Origin: Chitinophagaceae bacterium UBA4407
GTDB taxonomy: Bacteria > Bacteroidota > Bacteroidia > Chitinophagales > Chitinophagaceae
Assembly (NCBI GenBank): GCA_002390845.1
Contig: DGQT01000087.1
Coordinates: 1 to 64,000 of the forward strand
Direction of reading: 5' to 3'
DNA: 64,000 bases
A model generated the notes under the pieces. The model had not been told where the DNA came from and ran no database searches. It worked only from the letters and a program-made list of their open reading frames with translations. Positions 36,205 through 44,757 of the stretch are shown here, one piece after another (positions within the stretch are counted from its first letter, which is position 1; the number at the start of each line of letters is the position of its first letter). Position numbers and translations under genes: made by a program.

Positions 36205-36362
36205 TGAGCCCGGCTAAAGTTCTTTGATGCATCGTTCCTTCCGTCGCACACTTTGACTGTTGATTATTCGGTCGACCGTTGACCGTGGACTGTCGACCGA
36301 TGTTCCGAACGTACAAGTGAGTGACACAACCGGCGATGATAGTAGCAATAGTGCCTGGCTAA
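36205..36362. repeat. Dispersed hairpin element, complete copy
   Basis: Left end GAGCCCGGC at 36205, left arm 36237-36257 (TTCCGTCGCACACTTTGAC), right arm 36309-36330 (GTGAGTGACAC type), outer segment CCGGCGATGATAGTAGCAA and right end GTGCCTGGCTAAAAAAA. The loop holds a GGTCGACCG...CGGTCGAC-type palindrome. It lies between cysE and cysK. Confidence 0.9.
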
Positions 36363-36410
36363 AAAAAATAAAATTTATAAACTGATAAACTTTTTAAACA
36401 ATAAAAAATA

Positions 36411-37325
36411 ATGAAAGCAAACAACATTTTAGAAACCATAGGTAATACGCCACATGTGCGCATTAACAAATTGTATCCTTCAAATATTGAAGTGTGGAGT
36501 AAACTGGAAAGGGCCAATCCCGGCGGCAGTATTAAAGACCGTATTGCACTTTCAATGATTGAAGATGCAGAACAAAAAGGCTTACTGAATAAAGACAGTG
36601 TAATTATTGAGCCAACCAGTGGCAACACCGGTATTGGCCTTGCAATTGTAGCGGCTGTAAAAGGCTATAAACTGGTACTGGTAATGCCCGAAAGTATGAG
36701 CATTGAACGCCGTCGTTTAATGAGTGTTTACGGTGCCACTTTTGAATTAACGCCCCGTGAAAAAGGGATGAAAGGTGCCATAGAAAAAGCAAAGGAACTC
36801 ATTGCTGCAACACCCAATTCCTGGATGCCGCAACAGTTCGATAACCCTGCCAATATTGATGTTCACATAAAAACAACAGCAAAAGAAATACTCGCAGATT
36901 TCCCTGAAGGCATTAATTTTTTGATTACCGGTGTTGGTACCGGCGGCCACATAACAGGCGTTGGTGAGGTATTGAAACAACATTTCCCCAATCTTAAAGT
37001 ATTTGCTGTTGAGCCCGAGCTTTCACCGGTAATTGGTGGCGGCGCCCCTGGCCCGCACCCTATTCAAGGCATTGGTGCCGGCTTTATTCCAAATAACCTT
37101 CATACCGCTGTGCTTGATGGTGTAATACAGGTAAGCAAAGACGAAGCTTTTGATTACGCTCAAAGAGCTGCAAAAGAAGAAGGCATTTTCCAGGGCATTT
37201 CCAGCGGTGCTACCATGGCGGCACTCGCAAAAAAACTTCCCGACATCCCCGCAGGAAGTAAAGTACTGATCTTTAATTATGACACCGGCGAAAGATATTT
37301 AAGTATAGAAGGTTTGTTTGCATAA
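36411..37325 (+). CDS. cysK: Cysteine synthase (O-acetylserine sulfhydrylase)
   Basis: This PLP enzyme joins sulfide and O-acetylserine into cysteine. The 304-residue protein shows the PLP lysine (Lys42) in NPGGSIKDR, the substrate loop [12 protein letters not shown], the phosphate-binding [13 protein letters not shown] and the C-terminal [12 protein letters not shown]. The C-terminal region keeps the [15 protein letters not shown] motif usual for CysK. cysM was considered, but the motifs favour cysK. It uses the products of cysE just upstream and of the sulfite reductase 6 kb downstream, and ends at a terminator. Confidence 0.95.
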   Translation: MKANNILETIGNTPHVRINKLYPSNIEVWSKLERANPGGSIKDRIALSMIEDAEQKGLLNKDSVIIEPTSGNTGIGLAIVAAVKGYKLVLVMPESMSIERRRLMSVYGATFELTPREKGMKGAIEKAKELIAATPNSWMPQQFDNPANIDVHIKTTAKEILADFPEGINFLITGVGTGGHITGVGEVLKQHFPNLKVFAVEPELSPVIGGGAPGPHPIQGIGAGFIPNNLHTAVLDGVIQVSKDEAFDYAQRAAKEEGIFQGISSGATMAALAKKLPDIPAGSKVLIFNYDTGERYLSIEGLFA

Positions 37326-37336
37326 CCTTTAAAAAG

Positions 37337-37361
37337 CCTTTGTACCACAAAGGTTTTTTTT
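37337..37361 (+). terminator. Rho-independent terminator after cysK
   Basis: Stem CCTTTGT / ACAAAGG (37337-37353) with loop ACC and a run of eight T. Confidence 0.88.
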
Positions 37362-37411
37362 ATTTGATCTTTTTAGCGTTTCCGTTGTTATTCTGTAAAT
37401 AAATTTGCAGC

Positions 37412-38302
37412 ATGAAATATTTTGGGTTAATTATTTTATTGTTCATTTTCTCAGCCTGTGAAAAAACAATTCAGTTAAATGTCAATAACCAACCAGCTAA
37501 ACTGGTTGTTGATGCAAGCATTGAAAGTAACAACACACCTGTTGTGGCACTTTCTTCATCGCTTAATTACTTCAGCAGTATTACCAAACAGCAATTATCC
37601 GGTTCCTTTGTACACAACGCTGTTGTTACCATCAGTGATGGAACTACAACCAGCACGTTGAAAGAATATTCCTATACTGACACCAGCGGTTATACTTTCT
37701 ACTATTATTCGGTTGACTCAACAAACCCTTCCACTATTATTACTGGTGAATTTGGCAGGCAATACGCTTTAAATATTACAACAGCCGATGGTTCAAAATA
37801 TTCAGCAAGTACAACCATTCCGTTGCTTTCAAAAAAATGCGATTCGCTTTGGTGGCAGAAAGCGCCCCTTGCAGATGATACAGCACTCTGCACGATGTTT
37901 GGCAAATTTGCAGATCCACCGGGGCTTGGTAATTATATCCGCTATTTTACTAAAACAAATAGTGAACGTTTTTTACCAGGTCTGAATTCGGTCTTCGACG
38001 ACCAGGTTGTTGATGGCAAAACTTACAGCGTTCAATTCGATATGGGATGGGATAAGAACAGTATAGAAAAGGTGAGCAGCGATAATTATGGTTTGGCCCG
38101 CCGTGGCGATACTGTAACCTTAAAGTTCTGCAATATAGATAAAGCTTCTTACACGTTTTGGAATACCTGGGAATTTAGTTACCAGAGTTATGGCAACCCC
38201 TTTTCTTCGCCTGTAAAGGTTATTGGCAATATTAGCAATGGGGCACTTGGTGCGTTCAGCGGCTATGCAGCGCAATACCAAACGATTATTATCCCCAAAT
38301 AA
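37412..38302 (+). CDS. DUF4249-family lipoprotein
   Basis: The 296-residue product starts with a lipoprotein signal (MKYFGLIILLFIFSAC, Cys at 16) and EKTIQLNVNNQPAKLVVDASIES, the usual opening of DUF4249 proteins, followed by immunoglobulin-like beta-rich sequence (NAVVTISDGTTTSTLKEY). Family members typically sit beside a TonB-dependent receptor and are thought to be surface lipoproteins working with it, but no receptor is next to this copy. A TAAATTTG box ends only five bases before the ATG, so the transcript may be leaderless or the box fortuitous. Confidence 0.82.
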   Translation: MKYFGLIILLFIFSACEKTIQLNVNNQPAKLVVDASIESNNTPVVALSSSLNYFSSITKQQLSGSFVHNAVVTISDGTTTSTLKEYSYTDTSGYTFYYYSVDSTNPSTIITGEFGRQYALNITTADGSKYSASTTIPLLSKKCDSLWWQKAPLADDTALCTMFGKFADPPGLGNYIRYFTKTNSERFLPGLNSVFDDQVVDGKTYSVQFDMGWDKNSIEKVSSDNYGLARRGDTVTLKFCNIDKASYTFWNTWEFSYQSYGNPFSSPVKVIGNISNGALGAFSGYAAQYQTIIIPK

Positions 38303-38448
38303 AACCCGCCTGTGCATAACGCATTTCAAAATGGTAAGGGTTTGGTACTTTTGCCGTCATTCTTAAACGGGGCTTTTGTTTGTACGATCATAAAAGCCTG
38401 TTTGTTTTTATAAACAGGATTGCACTTTGATAAATAGCATTACCGAAC

Positions 38449-38516
38449 GTAGAAGTGAGTGACACAACTGAAGATGATAGTAGCAATGCTGTTGATCAAC
38501 AAAGCCTGAAAAAATT
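38449..38516. repeat. Dispersed element, right half
   Basis: Right arm GTAGAAGTGAGTGACACAAC (38451-38470), outer segment GAAGATGATAGTAGCAATGC and end AAAGCCTGAAAAAA. No left arm precedes it within the DUF4249-trxB spacer. Confidence 0.75.
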
Positions 38517-38531
38517 ATAAAGCAGATCGAT

Positions 38532-39485
38532 ATGGAAAATGGAGTTACAGAAAAAGTACATTGTTTAATTATTGGCAGCGGGCCGGCCGGTTATACAGCC
38601 GCTATTTATGCTGCAAGGGCCAATATGAAACCGGTGTTATACCAGGGCATTCAACCCGGCGGACAGCTTACGATAACCACCGAAGTAGAAAACTATCCGG
38701 GTTATCCCGAAGGAATTCAGGGCCCTGAAATGATGGTACATTTTGAAAAGCAAGCGGCAAGAATGGGGACAGATATCCGTTATGGTTTGGCTACAGCAGT
38801 AGACTTTACCGGCCCTGTTCATAAAGTGCAGATTGATGAAGAGAAATGGATTGAGGCGGATGCGGTAATTATTTCAACAGGTGCATCAGCTAAATGGCTT
38901 GGGTTAGAAAGCGAACAGCGTTTAAATGGTTATGGTGTAAGCGCCTGTGCCGTGTGTGATGGTTTTTTCTTTCGTGGTAAAGAAGTATCAATCGTTGGTG
39001 CAGGTGACACTGCTTGCGAAGAGGCGCTGTATTTATCAAAACTTGCCAGCACGGTGCACATGATTGTTCGTAAAGACCAGCATGGAATGCGGGCCAGTAA
39101 AGTAATGCAGGACAGGGTTATCGCCACGCCCAATATAAAAATCTACTGGAATAGTGAAACCCTTGAAGTGATGGGTGAAACGAAGACAGAAGCGGTTCGC
39201 ATAAAAAATAATAAAACAGGAGATGAGCAAACCATTCCGGTAAGCGCCTTCTTTGTAGCAATTGGTCACGAGCCCAATAGTGGTATTTTTAAAGGATGGC
39301 TTGACATGGACGAAGCTGGTTATATACAAACAATTCCCGGCACCTCTAAAACCAATATCGAAGGTGTTTTTGCAAGTGGTGATGTACAGGATAAAATTTA
39401 CCGTCAGGCTGTTACTGCTGCAGGCAGCGGATGTATGGCTGCGCTGGATGCGGAAAGATATTTAAGTGCAAGGGGCATGGTTTAA
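38532..39485 (+). CDS. trxB: Thioredoxin-disulfide reductase
   Basis: The 317-residue flavoprotein passes electrons from NADPH to thioredoxin. FAD-binding GSGPAGYTAAIYAARA (residues 15-30), NADPH-binding GAGDTACEEALYL, the redox-active CAVC (Cys139 and Cys142) and the C-terminal FASGDVQDKIYRQAVTAAGSGCMAAL are all in place; length is normal. Thioredoxin is the reductant for sulfate-assimilation reductases, so its position inside the cysteine block makes sense. It ends at a terminator and is transcribed separately from the cobA operon. Confidence 0.96.
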   Translation: MENGVTEKVHCLIIGSGPAGYTAAIYAARANMKPVLYQGIQPGGQLTITTEVENYPGYPEGIQGPEMMVHFEKQAARMGTDIRYGLATAVDFTGPVHKVQIDEEKWIEADAVIISTGASAKWLGLESEQRLNGYGVSACAVCDGFFFRGKEVSIVGAGDTACEEALYLSKLASTVHMIVRKDQHGMRASKVMQDRVIATPNIKIYWNSETLEVMGETKTEAVRIKNNKTGDEQTIPVSAFFVAIGHEPNSGIFKGWLDMDEAGYIQTIPGTSKTNIEGVFASGDVQDKIYRQAVTAAGSGCMAALDAERYLSARGMV

Positions 39486-39501
39486 AAGTTATTATGTTTA
39501 A

Positions 39502-39536
39502 AAAGGTAGCAATGAAGATTTATTGCTGCCTTTTTT
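39502..39536 (+). terminator. Rho-independent terminator after trxB
   Basis: Stem AAGGTAGCAAT / ATTGCTGCC with one mismatch (39504-39530) followed by six T. Confidence 0.85.
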
Positions 39537-39579
39537 ATGTAAAAGCTTTACTATCCCGTTGTAAGAATTAGAAGTTTAT

Positions 39580-39812
39580 TTTGGTAATAACTGTATTGCC
39601 ACTATCTGCACCGGTTGTGTCACTCACTTGTGCTTTAGAATATACTACAGCATTGTGCAATGGGCTTAATGTTGAGGCAAACTAAAATCAGCAGAAGAAC
39701 GAAAGTTTAATTTTGTTTGCGTGCCGCACTAAGCTCAATAAAATTCCTGTTGTAAAAGTGTGCGACGCAAGACAAGCCTCATAGAAATACCTCTGCCACG
39801 CTTATAAAAAAA
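39580..39812. repeat. Dispersed hairpin element, complete copy
   Basis: Outer segment TATTGCCACTATCTGCACCG, left arm 39614-39633 (GTGTCACTCAC type), right arm 39752-39770 (GTGTGCGACGC type), outer segment AGCCTCATAGAAAT and an A-rich end. It lies between the trxB terminator and the cysteine leader promoter. Confidence 0.8.
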
Positions 39813-39906
39813 ATCTTTAAACTTATCTATAAATCTAAGTTTCAGAATTAAAAGAAAACAACCAAACAAACGTTCACTTATTTTTAAAAGTATAATTCTC
39901 TATTTT

Positions 39907-39938
39907 TTTGGTGGACTACTGTTTGCGGCGTTTCTTTG
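39907..39938 (+). promoter_or_regulatory. Candidate promoter of the cobA-cysJ-cysI leader
   Basis: TTTG (39907-39910), 20 bases, then TTTCTTTG (39931-39938), one base from the TAnnTTTG -7 consensus of Bacteroidota. TGGTGGACTA (39909-39918), an operator-like match to TAGTnnACTA, overlaps the -33 element. The leader ATG is 22 bases downstream. Confidence 0.5.
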
Positions 39939-39959
39939 CACAACCAATAAGGTAGACTA

Positions 39960-40040
39960 ATGAATAAACTTTCTCTTTTTAATTGCTGTTGTTGTATGCA
40001 ACTTTTAATGTGCCAACAAACTTCTATGTGTTGTTGTTAA
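39960..40040 (+). CDS. Cysteine-rich leader peptide (26 residues) of cobA-cysJ-cysI
   Basis: An ATG at 39960 opens a 26-codon frame ending at TAA 40038. The peptide contains NCCCCM at residues 8-13, one further Cys at 18 and ends MCCC: eight Cys and four Met in 26 residues. The Cys runs are TGC TGT TGT TGT and TGT TGT TGT. It precedes the siroheme and sulfite-reductase genes that supply sulfide for cysteine. Ribosome stalling at these codons would sense Cys-tRNA (and perhaps Met-tRNA). No clear terminator follows; AGTCTAT at 40048-40054 can pair with ATAGACT at 40206-40212 next to the cobA start codon, suggesting translational control. Confidence 0.75.
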   Translation: MNKLSLFNCCCCMQLLMCQQTSMCCC

Positions 40041-40141
40041 TGCACAAAGTCTATCGCCTACTTACATTTCACTGGCTTTTCGAGTTTTATTTTACACAAT
40101 TTTTTTATGATTCTTCACACTGATTTAAAGATGTATATATT

Positions 40142-40215
40142 AACCTACAAAAATAGTAGACTAATCCGGAAACCTTTTTGTTTTATTATAAAACCTACTA
40201 AAATAATAGACTAAT
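40142..40215 (+). promoter_or_regulatory. Direct repeats with TAGTnnACTA motif before cobA
   Basis: Two near-identical 24-base units, starting AACCTACAAAAATAGTAGAC at 40142 and AACCTACTAAAATAATAGAC at 40192, are spaced exactly 50 bases. Each holds a TAGTnnACTA-like palindrome (40154-40163 exact, 40204-40213 with one change); the second ends one base before the cobA ATG. The leader ATG at 39960 has the same TAGACTAATG context. They may be repressor sites or RNA elements. The rest of 40041-40213 holds a possible 27-codon frame coupled to the leader stop, not supported further. Confidence 0.5.
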
Positions 40216-41068
40216 GAAAAGCATAGTTTATGGTAAAGTATATTTTGTAGGTGCCGGGCCGGGTAACCCCGAACTGCTAACTATTAAAGCTGCACGCATT
40301 TTAGCAAAAGCAGAAGTGGTAATAACAGATAGGTTAGTGAGCGAAGCAATTATTAAAGATTTTGTAAACCCCGAGGCGATTATCATCCCGGTTGGTAAGC
40401 AAGGTCGTAGCAATGCATCTACACCGCAGTCTGAAATCAACGACTTACTTATACAGTTTGCGGCAACTTATAAATCAGTTGTAAGATTAAAAGGTGGCGA
40501 TGTTTCATTGTACTCAAACGTACTAGATGAACTTATTACTGTAAAAGAACATAATATAGAATACGAAATTATTCCCGGTATTACTGCTTTATCTGGTGCA
40601 TCTGCTTATACAGGGGTTCCGCTTACAGCACGTGGTTACGCAACAGGTGTTCGTGTACTGACTTACTACAAGGATTCAGCCATTTCTAAAGAAACATGGG
40701 AACATCTTGCTGCTTTTGAAGATACATTGGTGTTGTATATGACAGGCAATGCTTTGCCTCAATTAGTGAACAATCTTTTGAAAGCTGGTGCTGATATGGC
40801 TATTCCATTTCTTGTAATAGAGCAGGCAACAACGCCAAATCAATATGTTCACGAGTTTGATCTAGGAACTTTTAATAGTCAATTGCACCAGGAGTTAATA
40901 AGTCCGTCACTGGTTATTATGGGCAAGGTAACGGCATTGTACAAACAGTTTGCCTGGTTGCCAAACAATAAAGAAAGGAAGCAATACTTCAAACCGTTAC
41001 AGGATTATCCCGAACTAATATCATTAATAAATAATACTCAACAGTTATCACATGTTAGCAGAGCCTAA
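40214..41068 (+). CDS. cobA: Uroporphyrinogen-III C-methyltransferase
   Basis: The enzyme methylates uroporphyrinogen III twice to give precorrin-2, the first step to siroheme. The 284-residue protein has the AdoMet-binding GAGPGNPELLTIKA near the start, the VVRLKGGDVSLYS loop, GITALSGASAY TGVPLTARG-type sequence in the middle, and the LYMTGNALPQL stretch. It has a C-terminal extension of about 40 residues after the methylase fold (PNNKERKQYFKPLQDYPE). Its last 17 bases overlap cysJ, so translation is coupled. It makes the precursor for the siroheme of the sulfite reductase encoded next. Confidence 0.93.
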   Translation: MKSIVYGKVYFVGAGPGNPELLTIKAARILAKAEVVITDRLVSEAIIKDFVNPEAIIIPVGKQGRSNASTPQSEINDLLIQFAATYKSVVRLKGGDVSLYSNVLDELITVKEHNIEYEIIPGITALSGASAYTGVPLTARGYATGVRVLTYYKDSAISKETWEHLAAFEDTLVLYMTGNALPQLVNNLLKAGADMAIPFLVIEQATTPNQYVHEFDLGTFNSQLHQELISPSLVIMGKVTALYKQFAWLPNNKERKQYFKPLQDYPELISLINNTQQLSHVSRA

Positions 41069-42782
41069 AATTAAATCACTTAATGAACTTGTAAAAGACG
41101 CTACCAGGGACGAACTCATCTGGATCAGCGGATATATCGCTGCATTAACTGGTCAGCCCGTTCCGGAAAAACTACCAAAAGAATTACTGCCTGCAACGGG
41201 CCCTTCTCCGCTTTCAGGCAGCACGATTGTTTACGGAACCGAAACAGGTAATTCAAAGAAAGTTGCTGTTGATTTTAGCAACCGCTTAAAGAAGCAAGGT
41301 ATCCAGTCTAAAATAAAAAGCCTCGATCAATACCGTTTAACGGATCTTTCAAAAGAATCCTGTTTGCTCGTTGTTATAAGCACACAGGGAGATGGTGAGC
41401 CACCTGAAGCTGCGAAGAAATTCTACGATCATATTCAGCAGAACCAGATTTCACTTTCTCATTTAAAATATGGTGTTTTAGCGCTGGGCGATTCTGCTTA
41501 TCCTTTGTTTTGCAAAACAGGCGAAGATGTGGACAAGCGTTTAAACCAATTAGGTGCTCAGAGAATTATTCCCATCAAAAAATGCGATGTTGATTTTGAA
41601 AATGATGCCAATGCATGGATCAATGATTTAATAAACTCTGCAATAGCTTCTGGCGCTGATACAGTTGCACCAATAGTTACAGCAAAACCAGCAGCCGAAC
41701 CAAAACTTGCAAAAGCCGGAAGAAAAATTTACGAAGGCACAGTGGTAAAAAGTATTAATTTAAATGACAAAGGCTCTAACAAAGAAACCTATCATGTTGA
41801 AATAACAACCGAAGAGCCCATCAGTTACGAGGCAGGTGATGCTATTGGTATTGTTGCGAAAAACAATCACACAGTTGTAAACAAAATTCTTGAGTTGCTT
41901 CAGTTGACAGGCGAAGAGATTTTACTTTATAAAGAAGAATCGTATAAAGCAAGGGATTTATTCACCAACAAACTGAGCATTCAGTATTTGCCAACAAGGG
42001 TAATACAGGTTTACGCGAAAATGGTTGATAAAGAAATCCCTTCCATCAGAATGGATCTTGCAGATCTGCTGCGCATTTATCCTGCCGATAAAACTCTGGA
42101 TGTTCAGCAACTTGTTTCCATCATCGGCACTATTATTCCAAGATTGTATTCCATTTCTTCATCGCCGCTGGCGCATGGCGAAAATGAAGTGCATCTTACC
42201 GTTAGCCGCAATACTTTTAATGTAGATGGCCACCTTCGTCGTGGTTTGTGTTCCGATTATTTATCAACTTTAAAGGAAGGCACCACACTGCAAATTTATG
42301 TGCAGAAAAACAATGCCTTTAAATTGCCTGCTACCGATAAAGATGTTATCATGATTGGCCCTGGCACTGGTGTTGCGCCGTTCCGTTCATTTTTATTTGA
42401 GCGTGATGCACAGGCTGCTACCGGTCGTAATTGGTTCTTCTTTGGTGAGCAGCATTTTGTTTCGGACTTTCTTTATCAAACCGAAATGCAATCGTTTCTT
42501 GAAACCGGCGTGCTCACAAAACTGAACACCGCTTTTTCACGAGACCAGGAACATAAAGTTTACGTGCAACACAGAATGTTGCAGCACTCAGCAGAGTTGT
42601 TTGAATGGATAGAAAATGGTGCAAGCATTTTCATCAGCGGTACCAAAGAGCCTATGAGTGTTGACGTAGAAAAAACATTGATCAGCATTATTGCACAACA
42701 TAAAAATATTGATGAACAAAAGGCTTCAGAATATTTAGGTACACTTAAAGAATCTGGGCGTTATCATAAAGATGTTTATTAA
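41052..42782 (+). CDS. cysJ: Sulfite reductase flavoprotein (NADPH diflavin reductase)
   Basis: This 576-residue flavoprotein passes electrons from NADPH through FAD and FMN to the sulfite reductase haemoprotein. Seen in order: flavodoxin domain with STIVYGTETGNSKKVA and STQGDGEPPEAA, connecting and FAD-binding domain with RLYSISSSP, NADPH-binding GPGTGVAPFRSFLFERDA and WFFFGEQHFVSDFLYQ, and C-terminal ESGRYHKDVY. Length is close to E. coli CysJ. Its start lies inside cobA; the partner haemoprotein gene follows after a repeat element. Confidence 0.95.
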   Translation: MLAEPKIKSLNELVKDATRDELIWISGYIAALTGQPVPEKLPKELLPATGPSPLSGSTIVYGTETGNSKKVAVDFSNRLKKQGIQSKIKSLDQYRLTDLSKESCLLVVISTQGDGEPPEAAKKFYDHIQQNQISLSHLKYGVLALGDSAYPLFCKTGEDVDKRLNQLGAQRIIPIKKCDVDFENDANAWINDLINSAIASGADTVAPIVTAKPAAEPKLAKAGRKIYEGTVVKSINLNDKGSNKETYHVEITTEEPISYEAGDAIGIVAKNNHTVVNKILELLQLTGEEILLYKEESYKARDLFTNKLSIQYLPTRVIQVYAKMVDKEIPSIRMDLADLLRIYPADKTLDVQQLVSIIGTIIPRLYSISSSPLAHGENEVHLTVSRNTFNVDGHLRRGLCSDYLSTLKEGTTLQIYVQKNNAFKLPATDKDVIMIGPGTGVAPFRSFLFERDAQAATGRNWFFFGEQHFVSDFLYQTEMQSFLETGVLTKLNTAFSRDQEHKVYVQHRMLQHSAELFEWIENGASIFISGTKEPMSVDVEKTLISIIAQHKNIDEQKASEYLGTLKESGRYHKDVY

Positions 42783-42797
42783 TACAATAATTATTTT

Positions 42798-42975
42798 CCC
42801 GGCCGTTGTTAATCTATGAAACTTTAGTTGCGTCGCACTCTTGTACGGTTGGATTATAATTGAGCAAATAGTGCATCCCGTTTACGCTTCGGTAAAAGCT
42901 GAATAAAGTTATAAACGCACAAGAGTGCGACGCAAGGAACGATCAAAGGAATTACTACAGCGCGGCTCAAAAAAT
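42798..42975. repeat. Dispersed hairpin element, complete copy
   Basis: Left arm 42827-42847 (GTTGCGTCGCACTCTTGTAC), inner segment GGATTATAATTGAGC paired with CGCTTCGGTAAAAGCTGAAT, right arm 42916-42935 and right end GCGGCTCAAAAAATA. It lies inside the cys operon between cysJ and cysI and adds a false start to cysI. Confidence 0.88.
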
Positions 42976-43008
42976 ACTTACACTTATTACTTAAAACTTA
43001 TTACTCAA

Positions 43009-44658
43009 ATGAACGAATCGCCGGTTGAAAGAATAAAAAAAGCAAGTGAAGGTTTACGCGGCACATTAAAAGAAAGTTTGCTCGATGAACAAACAGGCGC
43101 TATACGCGATGACGATCAAACGCTCATCAAATTTCATGGCATGTACATGCAGGACGACCGCGACAGGAGAGAAGAACGTGCTGAAAAATTTCTGGAACGC
43201 CTCTATTCTTTCATGATACGGCTGCGTTTGCCCGGCGGTTTTCTTTCGCCGGAGCAATGGGAAGCATTACACAATATTACCTCGGAACACGCAACTCATG
43301 TTATAAAAATTACCACGCGTCAAACGGTGCAGTTGCATGGTATTTTAAAGAATCATATTAAGCCAACGCTGGCAGATTTTAATAAAGTTCATCTCGATTC
43401 CATTGCAGCCTGCGGCGATGTAAACAGGAATGTAACCTGCAGTGCCCATCCAAAATATTCGCTCGTTCACGAAGAAGTTTTTCAGTTCGCTGATAAAATA
43501 AGCACACACCTTTTGCCTAAAACAAAAGCGTATTATGAAGTTTGGCTCGATGAAGAAAAGCTTGCTGAAGTAAATGAAGAAGACCCGCTGTACGAGAACC
43601 GTTACCTGCCAAGAAAGTTTAAAATTGCCATTGCCATTCCACCTTACAACGACGTGGATTTATACACCAACGATATTGGTTTAACTGCTATAATTGAGAA
43701 AGAAAAATTAATAGGTTTTAATGTTGCTGCAGGCGGTGGCATGGGCACTACGCATGGCAATCCTGATACTTATCCAAGGCTTGCTACGCTGTTTGGGTAT
43801 GTTGCAAAAGAAGACTTATTGAATGTAGTTTATGAAATTGCAACTGTTCAGCGCGACAACGGTAACCGTAGCGATAGAAAATTGTCCCGATTAAAATATA
43901 CCATTGATAAAATGGGTATTGACGTTTTTAAAGCAGAGGTTGAAAAGCGCTCTGGTGTTTCGTTTCAACCTGCAAAGAAGGCCGTGTTTACTTTTCGGCA
44001 CGATGAATATGGCTGGAATAAAAATCACGAAGGGCTTTGGTATTACGCTGCATTCATTGAGAATGGCCGAGTGCTTGATGATGAAAATGTACAGTTTAAA
44101 ACCGCGTTTCTGGAAATAGCAAAAGCACGCAAAGCAAACTTTCGTTTTACCGCCAATCAGAATTTAATTATAAGCGATATAAAAGCCGAGGATAAAGATT
44201 TTGTAGAAGAAATACTTACCAGGTACAACGTTATAAAAGTTACTGAAAATGCCTCGCAAGTGCGTAAAAATTCGATGGCCTGCGTGTCGTTCAATACTTG
44301 CCCGTTGGCGCTTGCTGAGGCACAACGTTACTTGCCTTCGCTTATTACAAAAATTGAAGATGTACTCGCAAAACACAAGCTGCAAAACGAAGGCATCAAC
44401 ATCCGCATGACGGGTTGCCCCAACGGTTGTGCCCGCCCTTATATTTCGGAAATTGGTTTTATCGGTACCGCTTATGGCCGCTACAACATGCATCTTGGTG
44501 CCGATGTAATTGGCACAAGGCTTAATAAAATTTACAAAGAGAATTTAAACGAAGAAGAGATATTAAACGAGCTGGATGTATTGTTTGAAAGCTTTGTACA
44601 AAAAAGAAAAAAGAAAGAATCATTTGGTGATTTTGTAGTTAGAGAAGCATATGTGTAA
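43009..44658 (+). CDS. cysI: Sulfite reductase haemoprotein
   Basis: The haemoprotein reduces sulfite to sulfide with six electrons, at a siroheme coupled to a 4Fe-4S cluster. The 549-residue protein has the two cluster motifs, CVSFNTC (C-x5-C) and CPNGC (C-x3-C) in RMTGCPNGCARPYISEIGFIG, and the siroheme-contacting segments ITTRQTVQLHG, GDVNRNVTCSAHP and AAGGGMGTTHGNP. A longer frame starting at 42925 lies within the repeat element; ATG 43009 (MNESPVERIKK) is preferred. CysJ upstream is its electron donor; cobA and the downstream dehydrogenase make its cofactor. Confidence 0.95.
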   Translation: MNESPVERIKKASEGLRGTLKESLLDEQTGAIRDDDQTLIKFHGMYMQDDRDRREERAEKFLERLYSFMIRLRLPGGFLSPEQWEALHNITSEHATHVIKITTRQTVQLHGILKNHIKPTLADFNKVHLDSIAACGDVNRNVTCSAHPKYSLVHEEVFQFADKISTHLLPKTKAYYEVWLDEEKLAEVNEEDPLYENRYLPRKFKIAIAIPPYNDVDLYTNDIGLTAIIEKEKLIGFNVAAGGGMGTTHGNPDTYPRLATLFGYVAKEDLLNVVYEIATVQRDNGNRSDRKLSRLKYTIDKMGIDVFKAEVEKRSGVSFQPAKKAVFTFRHDEYGWNKNHEGLWYYAAFIENGRVLDDENVQFKTAFLEIAKARKANFRFTANQNLIISDIKAEDKDFVEEILTRYNVIKVTENASQVRKNSMACVSFNTCPLALAEAQRYLPSLITKIEDVLAKHKLQNEGINIRMTGCPNGCARPYISEIGFIGTAYGRYNMHLGADVIGTRLNKIYKENLNEEEILNELDVLFESFVQKRKKKESFGDFVVREAYV

Positions 44659-44698
44659 TCGCTGAGGTAAATACAGATTATTTACCCGTCAGTAGAAT

Positions 44699-44734
44699 TA
44701 CTATTTAACTTTACTTGCGTCGCACACTTGTACG
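44699..44734. repeat. Dispersed element, left half
   Basis: TACTATTTAACTTTA outer segment and left arm 44714-44734 (TTGCGTCGCACACTTGTACG). The right arm is at 45412, beyond the precorrin-2 dehydrogenase gene. It provides a false TTG start for that gene at 44728. Confidence 0.78.
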
Positions 44735-44757
44735 ACAGAATATATTTCGGCAAACAA

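Noticed and set aside
37400..37407. TAAATTTG as the promoter of the DUF4249 gene
   Set aside because: It lies only five bases before the ATG and has no -33 partner at the right distance; probably chance in AT-rich DNA.
40040..40123. 27-codon frame whose ATG overlaps the stop of the cobA leader peptide (TAATG)
   Set aside because: The coupling is neat, but the peptide has no Cys run or other signal and could be chance; kept only as a note with the leader.
42925..43008. Upstream start for cysI adding 28 residues
   Set aside because: The extension is the right arm and end of a hairpin element.
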